Source: Phlebopus portentosus (taxonomy: Eukaryota; Basidiomycota; Agaricomycetes; Boletales; Boletinellaceae). From it: a stretch of DNA of 64,000 nt. The DNA lies in contig JAYXKI010000010.1 in NCBI GenBank assembly GCA_037892935.1, forward strand, positions 620,001 through 684,000. The letters run 5' to 3'. A program made the position numbers and the translations under genes. Below are positions 35,131 to 48,451 of the stretch, in pieces. How positions within the stretch are numbered: position 1 is the stretch's first letter; each line of letters begins with the position of its first letter. Below the pieces are notes generated by a model. The model was not told the origin of the DNA, searched no databases, and worked only from the letters and a program-made list of their open reading frames with translations.

Positions 35131-38100
35131 ATGTCCGATATACAAAAGGCAAAGGTATGTCGTCTCCGCCATTGCTTACACTTCCAGTCCGCTCAGAGCG
35201 AATCAGGACAAGACCAGTGGCGAACGGGTGGCATCGCCCACCATCGTCATCCCTCCCAACAATATCATGTTATCGACGGCGCCGAAGACGCCAAAGACAC
35301 CCGCCGATGAGGGCATAGAGTTCTTTGAGTCCGCAGCTATCCCTGGCGAGGCACCAATCCAGGTCTATGAGCTGAAGTTGGATCCAGATGGCGGTCCTAG
35401 CAAAGACAAGTCGGTGCGTGCGTTCTCCTCTTCCTTGCAATCATCCGACGACTGAAAATCAACTACATTCATCACCTAAATGCTAATCTAGTACATCCGA
35501 CTTCCGCCTCCCTACGTCCCGTACGTTCTCCGGATTAGCATTGATGCCGGTACCCCTGCGTCTCGAAATGGTGTCTTCAAGACAAACTTCCCGATTGACG
35601 GAGGTCTCTTCGATCGCAACCGATTTGCGGAGCGAAGGTGCGTCTTCTTAAACTTGGAAATCTGTATATATGCGTTCCATTCATCACTCTATTATAGGCT
35701 CCCGACTAATGTCTCGAAGCCCATTCATATTGATCTTCCAATCTCGCATGCGGGCGCATTCGCTTACTGGGTCGATTATGATGGTGATTCGGACGGCGAG
35801 CGCACAACGGGGAGACAAGGGTACTTCAACATTGATCCCGCTCTACGTGCCCAAAGGCGAATACCCATTTTTTCCGAAGAATCGGGAGGTACTATTCATA
35901 AAGAAACAGTTCATATACCCTTGGATGGCCTAGTCATTCTGACCGTTATTTCGAAATGGATGGGCACGCTAGAGGAATGGCGACCGCATCTACAGGAAGC
36001 TTCCGAAAGAGGTTACAATATGCTGCACTACACGCCTCTGCAGCAACGTGGGGAGAGCGGGAGCCCGTATTCACTCGCCGATTTCTTATCCTATGACTCG
36101 GAGCTTTTCGAACGCGGATGGACAGGCTCGCGTGAAGAGCAGATAAGTCGTGTAGAAGGCACATTAAAAATCGCTAGGGAAGAATATGGTCTATTAAGCC
36201 TGACCGATGTAGTCCTTAATCATACAGCAAACAATAGCCCTTGGTTGTTGCAACATCCGGAAGCTGGTACGACTCCATTTCTATCCATAGAGACATTTCG
36301 TGGCTTTAACTGTAAACTGCAGGTTACAGCTGTGTTAACACGCCTCACCTCACCCCTGCTCTGGAACTGGATACGGCAATGCTCGAGTTTTCAAAATCAC
36401 TGACAGAAAAGGGTTTACCTACCAAGATCAGCTCTTATGGAGACATCGAAACGCTCATCAACGCCTTTCATGAAGAGCTTAAGGCTCTCAACCTCTGGCA
36501 ATACTATGTTCTAGACGTCAAGAAGGAAAGGTTATCCGTAAGGGCAGCGCTTGCATCTGCTCCCACATGGGAAGGGTCGCGTGTTGCTCAGAAGACGGTC
36601 GCAGAGCTAGCGGATTTCATTCGTGCTACCGGGAAGCTTGACGAATCTAAGAAGTTCCATAGCCGGTATGCCGTCACGGTGAATCCGCAATATGCAGCGA
36701 GTTTGATCAAGGCAGCATTTACGGAGCTCGAAGATGAGGATGCGTTAGCGGATGCCTGGGTGAGGGTTGTCGACGTGCTTAATGTTCCATTATATCGGGA
36801 GTGGGAAGAAGACATCCGTGTCGCGTTGGAAAACATCAAAAACCGTATTGACTACTCCCGACTGGCCGGACATGGACCAAAGCTTGGAGAGATCACGGAG
36901 GAGTGAGGTCATGCTTATCTCTCATTGAGCGTTACTGAGACAGCTTTGTTTTCAGGCTTCCACTTGTTGACACATATTTCACGCGTCTGCGAGTGGACGA
37001 TTATAACCCGAAAGTGCATGCATTGGCCAACAACGGCTGGATTTGGGATGCGGATCCATTGCAGAACTTCGCTCTGGAGCCTTCGAAGGCGTACCTTCGG
37101 CGTGAGGTTATTGCATGGGGCGATTGTACTAAGCTTCGATACGGTGACGGTCCTGAGGACAACCCTTGGTTGTGGGATTTCATGACCCGTTACGTGCGGG
37201 AGCTCGCAAGCACATTCGATGGCTTCCGTATCGACAACTGCCATTCAACACCGCTGCATGTCGGTGTTACTCTACTTGATGCTGCTCGTGTTGTGAATCC
37301 GGACTTGTATGTATGCGCTGAGCTGTTCACAGGGAGTGAGGATACAGATACGTACTTCGTGAGCCGACTTGGGATCAATAGCTTGATCAGAGAGGCGTAC
37401 AACGGCCATGACCCTAAAGACTTCTCCAGACTTCTGTACAGATATGGCGTTGGCAAACCCATAGGTCAGTATTTTTCGCCAAGAGACATTTGATCTCGTT
37501 ACTGACATTCTGTAAAGGTTCTATGGATGCGGCTTGTTTGACGAGTCAAGACGAACTTCCTCCTCCGACAGGCAAAGGTCCAAGTCGCCCGTGTGTAATC
37601 ACGCCTATCCAGGGATCGCTGCCCCATGCGCTTATGTTCGACCTTACGCATGACAATGAGTCCCCATTGTTCAAACGCAGCGCTGAGGATGCGCTTTCCA
37701 CCGGTGCACTGGTGACATTCATGTGTTCGGCTATTGGTTCCGCCAAAGGTTTCGATGATCTATATCCGAAGCATCTCAATATTGTCAGCGAAAACCGCAA
37801 ATACGTGGTGGGGATTGAGAGTGGTATCGGTTCCATCAAGCGTGTGTTGAACCACTTACATGCCGAGATGATGATTCAAGGGTTCATCGAAGGACATGTA
37901 CACCAGGAGAACGATGTGAGCTGCCAATATTAATACATTTTAATTACATCTAACTACTTCTCTCTACCCAGTACATCATCCTGCATCGTGTTCAACCGAC
38001 TACGCAGAAAGGTTACTTGCTAGTAGCTCACACTGCATTTTCTAAAGGGTCTAAGGATCGTGGATGCAGTACGTTTCATACTTCTTACCAACCGAACTTG

Positions 38101-40562
38101 AGTTGTTGACTAGCCTTTTCCGTTCAGTTGAACCCATCAAGTTGAGGAGAACACAGGCCAAATTCATACTTGGATCAGCCATAGATGTTCCATCTTACGA
38201 AGAAATTGCAGACAAGGAGTTCTTCAGAGGTCTACCTTCCTCTCTTAAGGAGATCGACCCAGTTCATCCTAATGACTCTTCTGACGATGAGGGATCGTAC
38301 ACTGAGATTGTCGTTCCGGAGTACTTCCCACCTGGTAGCGTCATGCTTTTCGAGACGCAATTGCAAGGTATTGATGCAGACCTTGATGTGCTATGTGCTT
38401 CTGGCGCCGACGAGGCCTTTGCGGACCTTGATTTCGTGGACTTGAATGTTGTTCTACACCGCTCGGAGGGTGAAGAGCTGGACGCAACTGATGGCGCAAT
38501 TGCATCATACCATGTCCCTGGCATGGGTAAACTTACGTTCTGTGGTCTGGAGGGATGGATGCATCCATTGAGGCACATCATGAAGTATAACGACCTGGGT
38601 CATCCTTTGTGTGGTAATTTGCGAGACGGAACGTGGGCGTTGGACTATGTCCAGGGTCGTTTAGCGAGGTAAGCTCGTTAGGTGGCCGAAGTTCCGGTCG
38701 GAATATTGATACATGCATGTTGTTTTCAGACAAGTGGAAGTTTTTCCGCGTCTTGAGAAGTCGGCTGTCTGGTTCAAGGAAAGGTTCGACAAGGTCAAGA
38801 CTGGGCTCCCACCTTTTTTGCGTCCGAAATTCTTCGCCATCGTGATGTCGACAGCTTATAAGGCTGCGCGGCGAGTTGCTATGGAGCAATGCTCTGAGTT
38901 TGTTGCTATTGGTCATGACCTCACCCAGGACCTCGCATTATGCTCCATTCAGATGTACGGACTTGTAAAATCAGCGTCTCTGGACCCAGTAAAGCCTGTT
39001 CCTTGCCTTGCTGCTGGCTTACCGCACTTCACCGCTGGTTGGGCTCGGACATGGGGACGAGACGTGTTCATATCTCTTCGCGGTCTGTTCTTGACAACAG
39101 GCAATTTTGACGGGGCGAAGAAGCATATCCTTGCATTCGCATCCACGCTTAAACATGGATTGATTCCCAATTTACTTGATTCCGTGAGGAGTCCACGCTA
39201 CAACTCGCGGGACTCGCCATGGTGGATGTTACAAAATATTCAAGACTATATTGAGTTCGCTCCTGATGGTCTCTCGTTGTTGTCGGAACCAGTGAAACGG
39301 CGCTTCCCGAAGGATGATACCTTCGTTCCTTGGGATGACCCGAAAGCTTATGCGATCTCAAGCACGATTGCAGAGATCATTCAGGAGATTTTGCAACGAC
39401 ACGCCGATGGGATTCATTTCCGCGAGTACAATGCAGGCCGAAACTTGGATATGCAGATGCGCGATGAGGGATTCAACATTGACGTTTCCGTCGATTGGTC
39501 GACTGGGTTTGTACATGGTGGGAACAGGTACAATTGCGGAACGTGGATGGACAAGATGGGAGAATCTGAGAAAGCCGGGACAAAAGGGATTCCTGGTACG
39601 CCGCGCGATGGTGCGCCCGTTGAGATCACGGGTCTCGTGGCCAGTACACTGAGATGGCTGGACGGAATATCACGCTCCGGTAGCTTCCCCTTCAAGGGCG
39701 TTGAGGCAGAAAGTAAGTGAAACATCTTGTTCCGTGCCTTTCAGCAGTTGATCTTATCTGTTAGTCAATGGCGAGCGTCGACTTGTAACCTACAAGGAAT
39801 GGGCAGATCTCATTAGGACTAACTTTGAGGCTCATTACTATGTCCCGATTGGTAAGTATCAAGGCATCGTAATATGCGGGTGGATATGCTTACAATTATG
39901 CCAGCCGCTACGGATGATGCGAATTATCATGTGGACCCTAGACTGGTCAACCGCCGGGGAATCTACAAGGACGTATTTGGTTCAGGAGAAGGAAGAGAAT
40001 GGTCCGATTATCAGCTGCGGTGCAACTTTCCAATTGCGATGGTGGTAGCTCCGGAGTTGTTTGACCCTGAGCATGCCCTCGACGCTTTGAAGGTTGCGGA
40101 TAAAGTGTTGCGCGGACCTCTTGGAATGAAGACACTTGATCCGGCAGACCTTCAATATAGGCCGAATTACGATAATTCGAACGATTCGTCTGATCCAAGC
40201 ATTGCGAAGGGTCTGAACTACCATAATGGTCCGGAGTGGGGCTGGCCATTAGGGTACTTCTTGCGCGCATATCTGTATTTCGACACGCTCGTCGGAAGCG
40301 GGAAAGAGGTATGGCGGTAAACTGAATTTCAATTTCCCAACTGATTAACTTTACACTGTTGCAGGACAAGGATAAAACGCTTCATCGTCTCCATAACTAC
40401 CTCCTACCATCCAGGAGGCATATCCAGAATGACCCTTGGAGAGGGATACCAGAATTAACGAACGAGAACGGCGCGTTCTGCTTTGACTCGTGCGCCACGC
40501 AGGCGTGGAGTGCGGGTACCCTGCTTGACTTCCTCGAAGAAGTACACACAGTTAACAGCTGA
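35131..40562 (+). CDS. GDB1: Glycogen debranching enzyme (4-alpha-glucanotransferase / amylo-1,6-glucosidase)
   Basis: A bifunctional enzyme of glycogen breakdown in the cytosol. Exon 1 (35131-35154) gives MSDIQKAK. The intron acceptor that keeps frame is at 35209, giving [12 protein letters not shown]. The N-terminal half is the GH13 transferase: [54 protein letters not shown] (catalytic Asp) and [13 protein letters not shown] (acid/base Glu). The C-terminal half is the GH133 glucosidase: [53 protein letters not shown] and [12 protein letters not shown]. The protein ends with [18 protein letters not shown]. About 1,500 residues, normal for eukaryotic debranching enzyme. About ten short introns. 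No lesion noticed. Confidence 0.95.
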
Positions 40563-42235
40563 TAATGTGGCACTGAAGGAAGATAAACTACAGGCAAGCT
40601 TTCCCGTCTTCGCTGTCTCCCTTTTTTGCTATTGGACTGTTCAATAGTTTCGGATCCGTTTCTTAAACGCATATACATGTCAGAAGCGACAAGAACAAGG
40701 ACGCTGTAGATAACTCTTTTGTCAGTGTATACACGAAACATATACAAATATACTTAGCGCACATGTAAACCTCAATGTTCATTGATACATAGATCAATAT
40801 TATGGCTTGGAAGACTTGTTTGGAGAAGAGGAACGATGGGATTAGGTCAGGAAGGGACGATTTCGTGCCTTTTCGTTGATCTTTTCACTCCCAGCCTGGG
40901 GGAGACACGTGGTCCAAAAATCACGCACTTCATACAATTGGCACAGGCACGTCAAGCATTGAAAAAAGGAAAATCAGCAAGGTTACGACCATTGGTACTG
41001 ATCCTGATCTAATAGAGCGAAGGATTTTCGACTGGGATTCGTCATCAGAAAATTACGTACCGAATCAAGACATGGTTCCGTCCCAGTTGCAGGGTATGAT
41101 CGAGTTACCTGCTTCTCTGTACCGACCACTCCCTCAGTCTGATCTCTTAAGTTTCTCTTTTCTTTTCTTCTCTTGCGGTTAAGTATTTTGGTATTCGACC
41201 TGATTGATGTTAGGCTCGTTGGTATGACAGGGCCGATCCCGTACGGATCACTTGAATACATTGATCGGGACCTGGGACCTCACCTCACCAGTCTCCCGAC
41301 GCGAATCCGCAGAGGAACTGAAAAATGAACTTTAGAGGTGTTGAGACACGGGTGTGCCCAAATAATTGAGTTCAAGCAAAAGGAATCTCAGACAAATCTC
41401 GGCGATGAATCTGCTCTTGAATCGTCTGCATTCCAGCACTCGGGCAGTGGGCCGTATCGTTTGTTTGGAAGAGCTGCGCTTCTCGCATAGCGTCGGGGAG
41501 CGCGGACACTTGCGGAGTACGGGCGCTTGTCGGCAGGCAGATGCCGCATCGCCATCAGAAGCTTTCAAAGTCAGATCTCTCCCGCAAATTAATTTCGGAG
41601 CCGCCGTCCTTGCTTCGTTTCATTTCGGCCCCCTCACATGTTATTTTCTTCCCGCGATCGCTTTTAACGGCACGTTCGTCCACTAGTCTCACTAGTCTTA
41701 CGCTCATATGCGCTCACAGGAAAGTATGTGATGAAAAGATTTCATTCCGAATTCGTGTGTCGAAAGATTTTCAATCTGCCAACCTTGACAGAGACCTCTG
41801 CAGAGGAAGGTGAAGGATTTGCGTATCTATCACTATTTTACTGTTCTGCAATCTTTACGATCTCTTCAAATCAGGACCCCTGGACGCAAAATCTCCGATC
41901 AAATGAGGACATGTGTCGCTTTGTTTTCGCATTATTGGTCACAAAGGCTCAATCCTGTTCAGCTTAATGGCACTTGCCTGCTCCCGTAATTTGTCTATCG
42001 TGTCTTACCTGATTCAACTCGCGACCCTTGTGAACTTTACAGCTGCATACCTAGAACGACTGGTATCTGGATAGCCCCATTCGTCTGTAGTATATATACG
42101 CGAAAGGATAGGCTCCTGGTCGGCTCTCATTCGAGTCTTTTCATTCCCCTCTGTCTCTGTCCTTTGCTTTGTTTCTCCTTTAGCTGAAACTGCCGCTGGT
42201 TGCGTTTAACCTCTTCGACATTTTCTCTTGGCATA
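40563..42235. other. Longest empty interval among intact genes
   Basis: About 1.67 kb between GDB1 and the DUF3455 gene. The frames present (60-106 codons, both strands) carry no domain and overlap each other. The sequence is mixed in composition, with no obvious repeat, inverted termini or tRNA. The last 150 bases hold the promoter of the next gene. Confidence 0.45.
42091..42098 (+). promoter_or_regulatory. TATA box of the DUF3455 gene
   Basis: TATATATA about 138 bases upstream of the start codon at 42236. A pyrimidine-rich leader (TTTTCATTCCCCTCTGTCTC near 42139) follows. Confidence 0.5.
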
Positions 42236-43109
42236 ATGGTCGCCTTTAATGCTCTTGCTTCTTTGCTCGTCGGCGTATCTGCGGTGCTCGCCAGCCCAGC
42301 TCCCCGCACTCTTCCCATTCCTGGTAACTGCAACGTTACCTCCGCTAAGCCAGATCTACCGTCCGGTCAGACGAATATCACTGTTCCTTCTGGACAGGTA
42401 CCCGAGAAGATTACTCTCGGCGTTGGTGTGCAGAATTATACGTGCACGGATGCTGGTACTTACACGTACGTCCTACGCACCTTTATGTATAATTTTGTGT
42501 AACGCTTACATGTTGAACTCAGTTCCGCTGGTGCCGTAGCCACGTTGTTCGACATCTCCTGCATCTACGACACTTCGCAATACTCTACCATCACCAAAGT
42601 CGCGTATGACATCTGGAACGCTATACCAAACAACGAGATCTCCAACGTCGTAGAGACGTTTGTGAAGAAGGCCTTCCCTGTCTTCGCGGACCATTACTTT
42701 ATCACGAGTCCTTCTGGGACGGGGATCAGCCCTGTGTTCGACGCACGAGCGACTTCGCACAAAGGAGAGCCGAATGCGTTTGTCCTGGCAGCCAGAACAG
42801 GTGACTTGGCAGCGCCGACGGGAAACCAGGATATAGATTGGCTCCAGCTCTCGAACGTCCAGGGTGACTTGGCGAAGACTGTACTGAGGATTGACACCCA
42901 GCGGGGGCAGCCTCCTTCATCGGTTCGTTTCTCTTCCTCGTTTTGGTAAGAGATCGTGTATTGATTCTTCCCCCTGTGGATTATTAGTGCACGCCTGGCT
43001 CTGAACTCATCAGTGTCAAGTACACTGCCGCGTACTGTGAGTTCTATTATTCATTGCTCGCGACGACTATTGCTTATCACTTGTTTTTATCGTAGGGTTC
43101 TTGAACTAA
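42236..43109 (+). CDS. Secreted DUF3455 family protein
   Basis: The N-terminus is a signal peptide (VAFNALASLLVGVSAVLAS, then PAPRT). The mature part has NITVPSGQVPEKITLGVGVQNYTC, then an intron to SAGAVATLFDISCIYD, DHYFITSPSGTGISPVFD, and DIDWLQLSNVQG, with later GDLAKTVLRIDTQ. Two more introns lead to CTPGSELISVKYTAAYW and FLN with a stop at 43107-43109. This is the DUF3455 pattern; function of the family is not known, and the frequent label 'malate dehydrogenase' for fungal members is unsupported. About 240 residues. Four cysteines could form disulfides. Confidence 0.82.
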
Positions 43110-43329
43110 ATATTTTTTACTTTTTCGGCGCCCTTTTCCCCGGACTTTATTGCTTTCTTGTAACACTACTCATTTGGAAATCGGACATTCTTTGAGGACT
43201 TCTGTTTATTTAAGACTGGATTTTGTTTAGTTACACGCATATTGGTCTTATGGTTCGTGTATCGTACTTACACACACGTTATTCAAGCACGTTGGAAAAG
43301 CACAAAAAGGACTGGCTATGAGTCTATTA

Positions 43330-45751
43330 TTAGATTTCCCACTTCAAGCTCTCATAAACTTTGGAGTAGCCATCTCTAAAGAGTTTGCGATGGCCTGCAA
43401 TAATCTCCGTTGTGTTCTCTGCAACGCGTCGCCAGCCATCCGCAGTTCTTCGCTTTCCCAGTTGCCAGCACACGCTTGACTGCTGAACAAGCGTCTTGAC
43501 GATGAAAGCGTGGTAGAAGCCGTGTTGGACGACCTTGACGTCCCCGCCTCCGCTCTTCTCCTTCCCAGCGTCTGGCGCGGATGAGTATTCGAAGGAGAAA
43601 CCTAAGGAGGTGAGGTATCGCGCGTTCGTTTTGAGCGCGTCTTCTGTCGAGCTCGGTCCAAGATAGAGGTAGCATGCGAAGAGGTAGGCAAGAGGTTCGA
43701 GAAGAGCGAAGCGTGGTTGTTCGTAAGATGGGTAAGAGTACGTCGCCTCGAGCTCGTCGCAGATTTTGGAGACTCCTTGTACAACCTCTCGCACGACTGT
43801 ATCCTCCGGGGCGGTGCTTTGATCTCGTCCTGCGTCGGTGCGTAGAGCTTCTGGGGGAGCACGCTCACTAAGCTCTTTCACGCACTGTACGAGGTCCACA
43901 CGCCGTTGACGCATATTCTGTCCTTCCTTCTCCTCGATCTCACAGAACTTGCAGTCACACGGCGTGCCTGGTCCTCTAGCCAATGCGGCACGACGCTCTT
44001 CAAACGGTAGAGATGGATGTACATGCGAGACGGTGATGATCTCACTGCGGGGAATGTCCCGACAAGCACGAAGGATCAGTATGTCACCAATAAAGCTGCG
44101 AGAAGCATTGGGGAGACAGGAGTGTTTAAGACGTGCCCGTGTGCCGAGTGGCCAGAGACCGATGCCTTGGGAGGGAGCGATGTTTGTTGGAACGGAAGGG
44201 TGAAGAGTAGGGAAGGGTTCAGCGTAGGCTTCATGGATCGCTTCCAGTGCGTATCTATGTTCCAGTCATCAGTAAAGTTAAAGATTGCTGGGAGATAAAT
44301 GCAGCGTACATATCTACGATCGCTCGTCTGTCAGCTGTTAGTGATTGCTTAGTTGAGGCGTTGCTCTCGTAAACCTCTAAGCCCTTGAGCAGTGAGTATA
44401 CGCTATCCCCTGATGTCGGATTTCGCGCAATTTTAGTTGCAATCCTTTGTGTCAACTTCCAGCCTTCTCCTCGAGTCAATACGCCCCTCGTAACATCATA
44501 TACGAGTGTCCGTTTTTCTTTCGCCAAATCTGCAGGATAAAGAACTTCGACAGCCTTGCTACATAATAGTAGATCTCCAGACTTTATGTCGCTATTCGCA
44601 ACAAGATGCCCATTGTCAGATAGTCTAACTAGCCCCATATAATCAGCAATCTCCAGGCGCGGTGCAGATTTCCTTGCTTCACTGATCAGAGAAGCCCAGT
44701 CGTACTTTCCAAATTGCTGTTCAGCGAGCCTTTGCCTCGTCTTTGTGAGAATTGACTTTGCATCTCTGTTTTGCGAGAAGGCGTTCACGAGCTGCTCGAG
44801 GTGTTTTCGAGCTTCCTCGTATCGACCGAGCTCGTATAAAGCTCGAGCGGCACGGAAAAGAGCCTTTTCGTTTGGCTGATCACCAGATACTTTGATTATT
44901 TCTTCAGCATCTATGGCAGCGTCATCGTAACTTCCCAATAGCAAGTAGGATTGTGCACGGTTGAGAAGGATGGAAGTCTTGAGTGCAGAACTTGGATCTC
45001 GACGAAGGGCAGCAGTGTACCTTCGTCCCAAACTTTGTCAGAATAAATCGAGCAGATCAACATTGAAATGGACGTACTTATAAACAGCTGTTCTACATAG
45101 CCCCTTCTTGAACAGTTCGTTTCCTTCGTCCTTTAGCTTCTCGCTCGGTGAGCGGGATAGGTTCTCCGGAAACGTTGTTCTCCAGCTCTCGGGGTAGTGT
45201 TCATCGCCCTCAGACAAATACACCAGATCAGATGGATGGTCGACTCGGATACCACTTGTCGCTTCGGTAGCCGCTTCGCAGTACGGCTCTTTGATAGCTA
45301 AAGCAATACCAAAGGGGAGGACGTTGCGCGGATCATTAAAGTCAACGTTATACACGCGTAGGTTGTGGACGGCCCTGCTCTCGTCTTCAATCACAGTGCA
45401 AAGTGCACCTTCAACCAAACAAGGCTGCGTTAACGTCCGCACCACCAGCACACGCCCAAGCGCAACTTCGCACCATCGCAGCTCTCCAAGCGCGATCTTC
45501 TTGAGATCTTTGAGAGACGCTCGCGAAGCCGGCGAGTGGTTGAATATGTACGTCACAGTCGGAGCTTCTTCCTCGCTCTGAACGCTCTCAGCGACTCGGT
45601 ATGCTTCGTGCTTTCCAAGGACAGCATTACGAGATTTGGGCGGAATTACGATGCGCCCTTGGATAACGGACAGATGGCTCTGCACACCCTTGCCATATTC
45701 GATGATAGGTGCGAAGTCAGGGCGGCTGGCGAGATTCTCTGTTGCCTGCAT
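43330..45751 (-). CDS. TPR-SET domain protein with altered SET motifs (SMYD-like, no MYND)
   Basis: A protein of the fungal TPR-plus-SET family, possibly a lysine methyltransferase. The first ~190 residues have no recognised domain. TPR-type helices follow (GNELFKKGLCRTAVYKYTAA, LNRAQSYLLLGSYDDAAIDA, ALFRAARALYELGRYEEARK). The SET part reads ADYMGLVRLSDNGHLVANSD, IKSGDLLLCSKA, then GLWPLGTRARLKHSCLPNAS and DILILRACRDIPRSEIITVSH, ending in the post-SET cysteines GTPCDCKFC. The family's NHSCxPN is LKHSCLPN here, and the usual SY after EEIT is SH. Both changes affect residues normally needed for catalysis. About 710 residues. The start at MQATENL is the first Met in frame. Confidence 0.8.
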
Positions 45752-46023
45752 CTTGTGGGTAGCTTATTTGAAAAGTAGCATAAAGGAGTTGTTCTGGACG
45801 AGCTATAAGGCAATGTGATCGAGACCATCGTGGTCACGGTGCGTGAGAGAAATACGTTCGCGGGTGCGGAATGGAATATTCGCGTCAAATCACAGCTTCA
45901 AGCTCAAGCTTTCATCATCTACTAGGTATTGACCGGCCAGCAGACGGTGTCATCGGATAAATACACGCAAATAATTCATTGAAGATCAGAGTCGGTGAGA
46001 TACTATCGTTATAAAATTCACGT

Positions 46024-48451
46024 CTACAGTTCATATTCATCCGCGTTCAGAATGAGCGTCGCAAAGAAACGGATCATTTCAAGAAGATTATCGACCGCAA
46101 AAGCTTTTTTAACAGAAGATATCAATCTCAGTCGAATCAGAAAAAATGACTCAAGTAACTCACATTCGTTAACGGTATGTATCCCTCCCGGGACATTATT
46201 GTCTAGAGACATATCCTGGTGGTTGTATCGGAAGATGTGCCTGGTCAGGTTCCAGTACGAGCAAGTATCTGCAATGATAAAGAATTTTGGATACTGTTGT
46301 AGGGTAGGTTTATCGGCTTTGGAAACGCGTACCCGTGTTGCCTGCCATTATTCCCGGCGCAACCTTGATTTCTTCTTTTCTTGATGATCCACGGTGCACA
46401 TTATACGTAGCGCGAATGGTCCCAGATAGAAGCTTGTAAGGTGCAGCATCCGTAGGAGTCACTGGTGCTGGCTCGAGGGCGTAATCCCATGCAGCCGAAA
46501 GCGAGATTTTACCATTCGAACCTGTACGCAACGTCTCGCCGAAAGAATCAAGAGTCATATTGAACCTCTTCGCAAGCTCGATAATCACGTCGGAGTCTCG
46601 TTCTTTGACAGATGCCACAGAGCTTTGCGATCAGTCAGTATCTCAGATTTCAATTGAATCTCGCCCTCAATACTAACCTCTGCGTTGCAATCCGATGGTT
46701 GATTACGGCCCATACTTGCTCAGGAAGCGCATTCACTTTAATACCACCATGGATAAGGTCAATAGCCTGAGTCGTAGCAATTGCACTGCTGAATTCCGGG
46801 TATGTAACGACTAGTTCCTCCAATGCACGGAGGGCCTTTTCCGATTTCGTGGATTCTACGATCGCCCTGCGTAACGCGTTGTCCATTGACGGAGCGTGCG
46901 CAGCTATGCATTGCATCATCCCATAGACAGGGCTACTTCGGTCGATAGCTGGTTTGATAGGGTCTGATTCATATGCTACCAATAAGGCTGAAAGAATACC
47001 GATGCTCTTCAAAAAAGTGACCGTAAGCTTTTGAGTATATCAGATACTAGAAAAGACACTGACAGTATGCGCTGGCGGAATGCTAGAATGCCCTCCAGGA
47101 GTTGTGACTTCTACATGAACGTCAAAATAGCCCTTTTCTCCAATTGCTGGAATTGCGAATGTAGCCCCATGTTGCTTGGAGAATCCATCTGAGCTTTTCA
47201 TAAGCTCACGAAGCAAGTTCAAAAAATGGTGTCGCTACCTCCTTCATCGACGAGCATTGCGAAAGAATTTGGACCATAGGACTCCTCTAAATGTTTATTA
47301 AGCTCGTAAGCGCCCTTTTGCGAGCGAGCGAATCCTTAAGTTTTTAGGTAAGTATCAGAAATAAGAAAGGACGTACGAAAAGGCCAGATGCTTCTTCGTC
47401 AAAGCCAAACGCAAGAACAACTTTGCGACTCGGCCTGAAGTCCAAGCACAAAAGTGTCTCGATAACAGACCTCTAGGCATGTAAATATTTATCTGGCTAA
47501 AAGTATGGTTATGCACGTACATGATACTAATTAATCCGTTCTTGTCATCGGCACTGCCACGGCCCCAAATTCTCTGACCTTAAGTGCACGTTAGAAACTT
47601 AAGATTCCTGAGGACCAGAAAGACTTACCATCGTAGAAACCAGAAAATGGTGGATGCAGCCATCCATCAATCGTCGTTGGTTCAACAGGCACAACGTCTG
47701 GATTGTTTCCAGTGTCAAGTAAGCGGATAGGTATGTTTATATACACTCGTACGTTACCTTGGTGAGCAGTGAGAAGAAGGGGTTTCAACGACTGATCTGA
47801 ACCTTCCCACTCGTAGATCAGACCATATGTATTGACTGCAAAGATTTTTTTGAGTATCCCATAAAGACCCGGAGGAAGTTCTTTGTACCTTTGGTCACCT
47901 TGAGAAAAGAATGACTACTCGAACTCGGTAAGTCCTCATTCGCTGAGAGACAGAGCTAGGATACCTACATAAACGGAAACGAATCTCCGAGGTATTCATG
48001 AAATGGCACGAATTTTTGCCAACGAGGGTCTACGTCCACCGGACCCATGTCATCATAGGATTCTGTCCTAACATACTTTCAAGGCACAAATCTGATCAAG
48101 TTTTGTAGGTACTCACGGAATTTTAATTGCACCACTTAACGATGCAATCGCTTTCTCCTTGAATTCGTCTGTGTGAAGTTTTGCATCTAAGGCGTCCCAA
48201 AGAACTCTATTCTTCACTGGAATGAGTTCGCCAACTTGAGGGCAAAGCGGCTCTAATGGTACAGAGTAGTGAGCGTTGGATGAATCCCGGAAGTCGATAC
48301 CGCGAAATAATTTGTGGATCTCGAAGAAAAAGGGCCTGATAGGAGACCAATAGTAGATAGCAAGGAATCCGAGGAGACCAAACGGCAAGACGAAACTTTT
48401 CAATCTGCTTTCACGTCGAAATCTATGATGAACGTTCCTCTCGGTGTCCAT
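46024..48451 (-). CDS. M20 family carboxypeptidase, copy 2
   Basis: A paralogue of the gene at 787-3310 with the same exon style. An N-terminal anchor (residues ~20-38, FVLPFGLLGFLAIYYW) precedes PLCPQVGELIPV. Then come LLLTAHQ joined to DVVPVEPTTIDGWLHPPFSG, IWGRGSADDKNGLISIM, AFGFDEEASG, TTPGGHSSIPPAHT, EPAPVTP, VAPGIMAGNTD, and at the end GGIHTVNE and EMIRFFATLILN. All exons are open. Where the family and copy 1 have NTDTRYYW, this copy reads NTDTCSYW after the intron at about 46275-46327. Start at 48451 (MDTERNV), chosen because a duplicated fragment at 51640 starts at the same Met; an in-frame Met lies 19 codons upstream. Confidence 0.87.
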
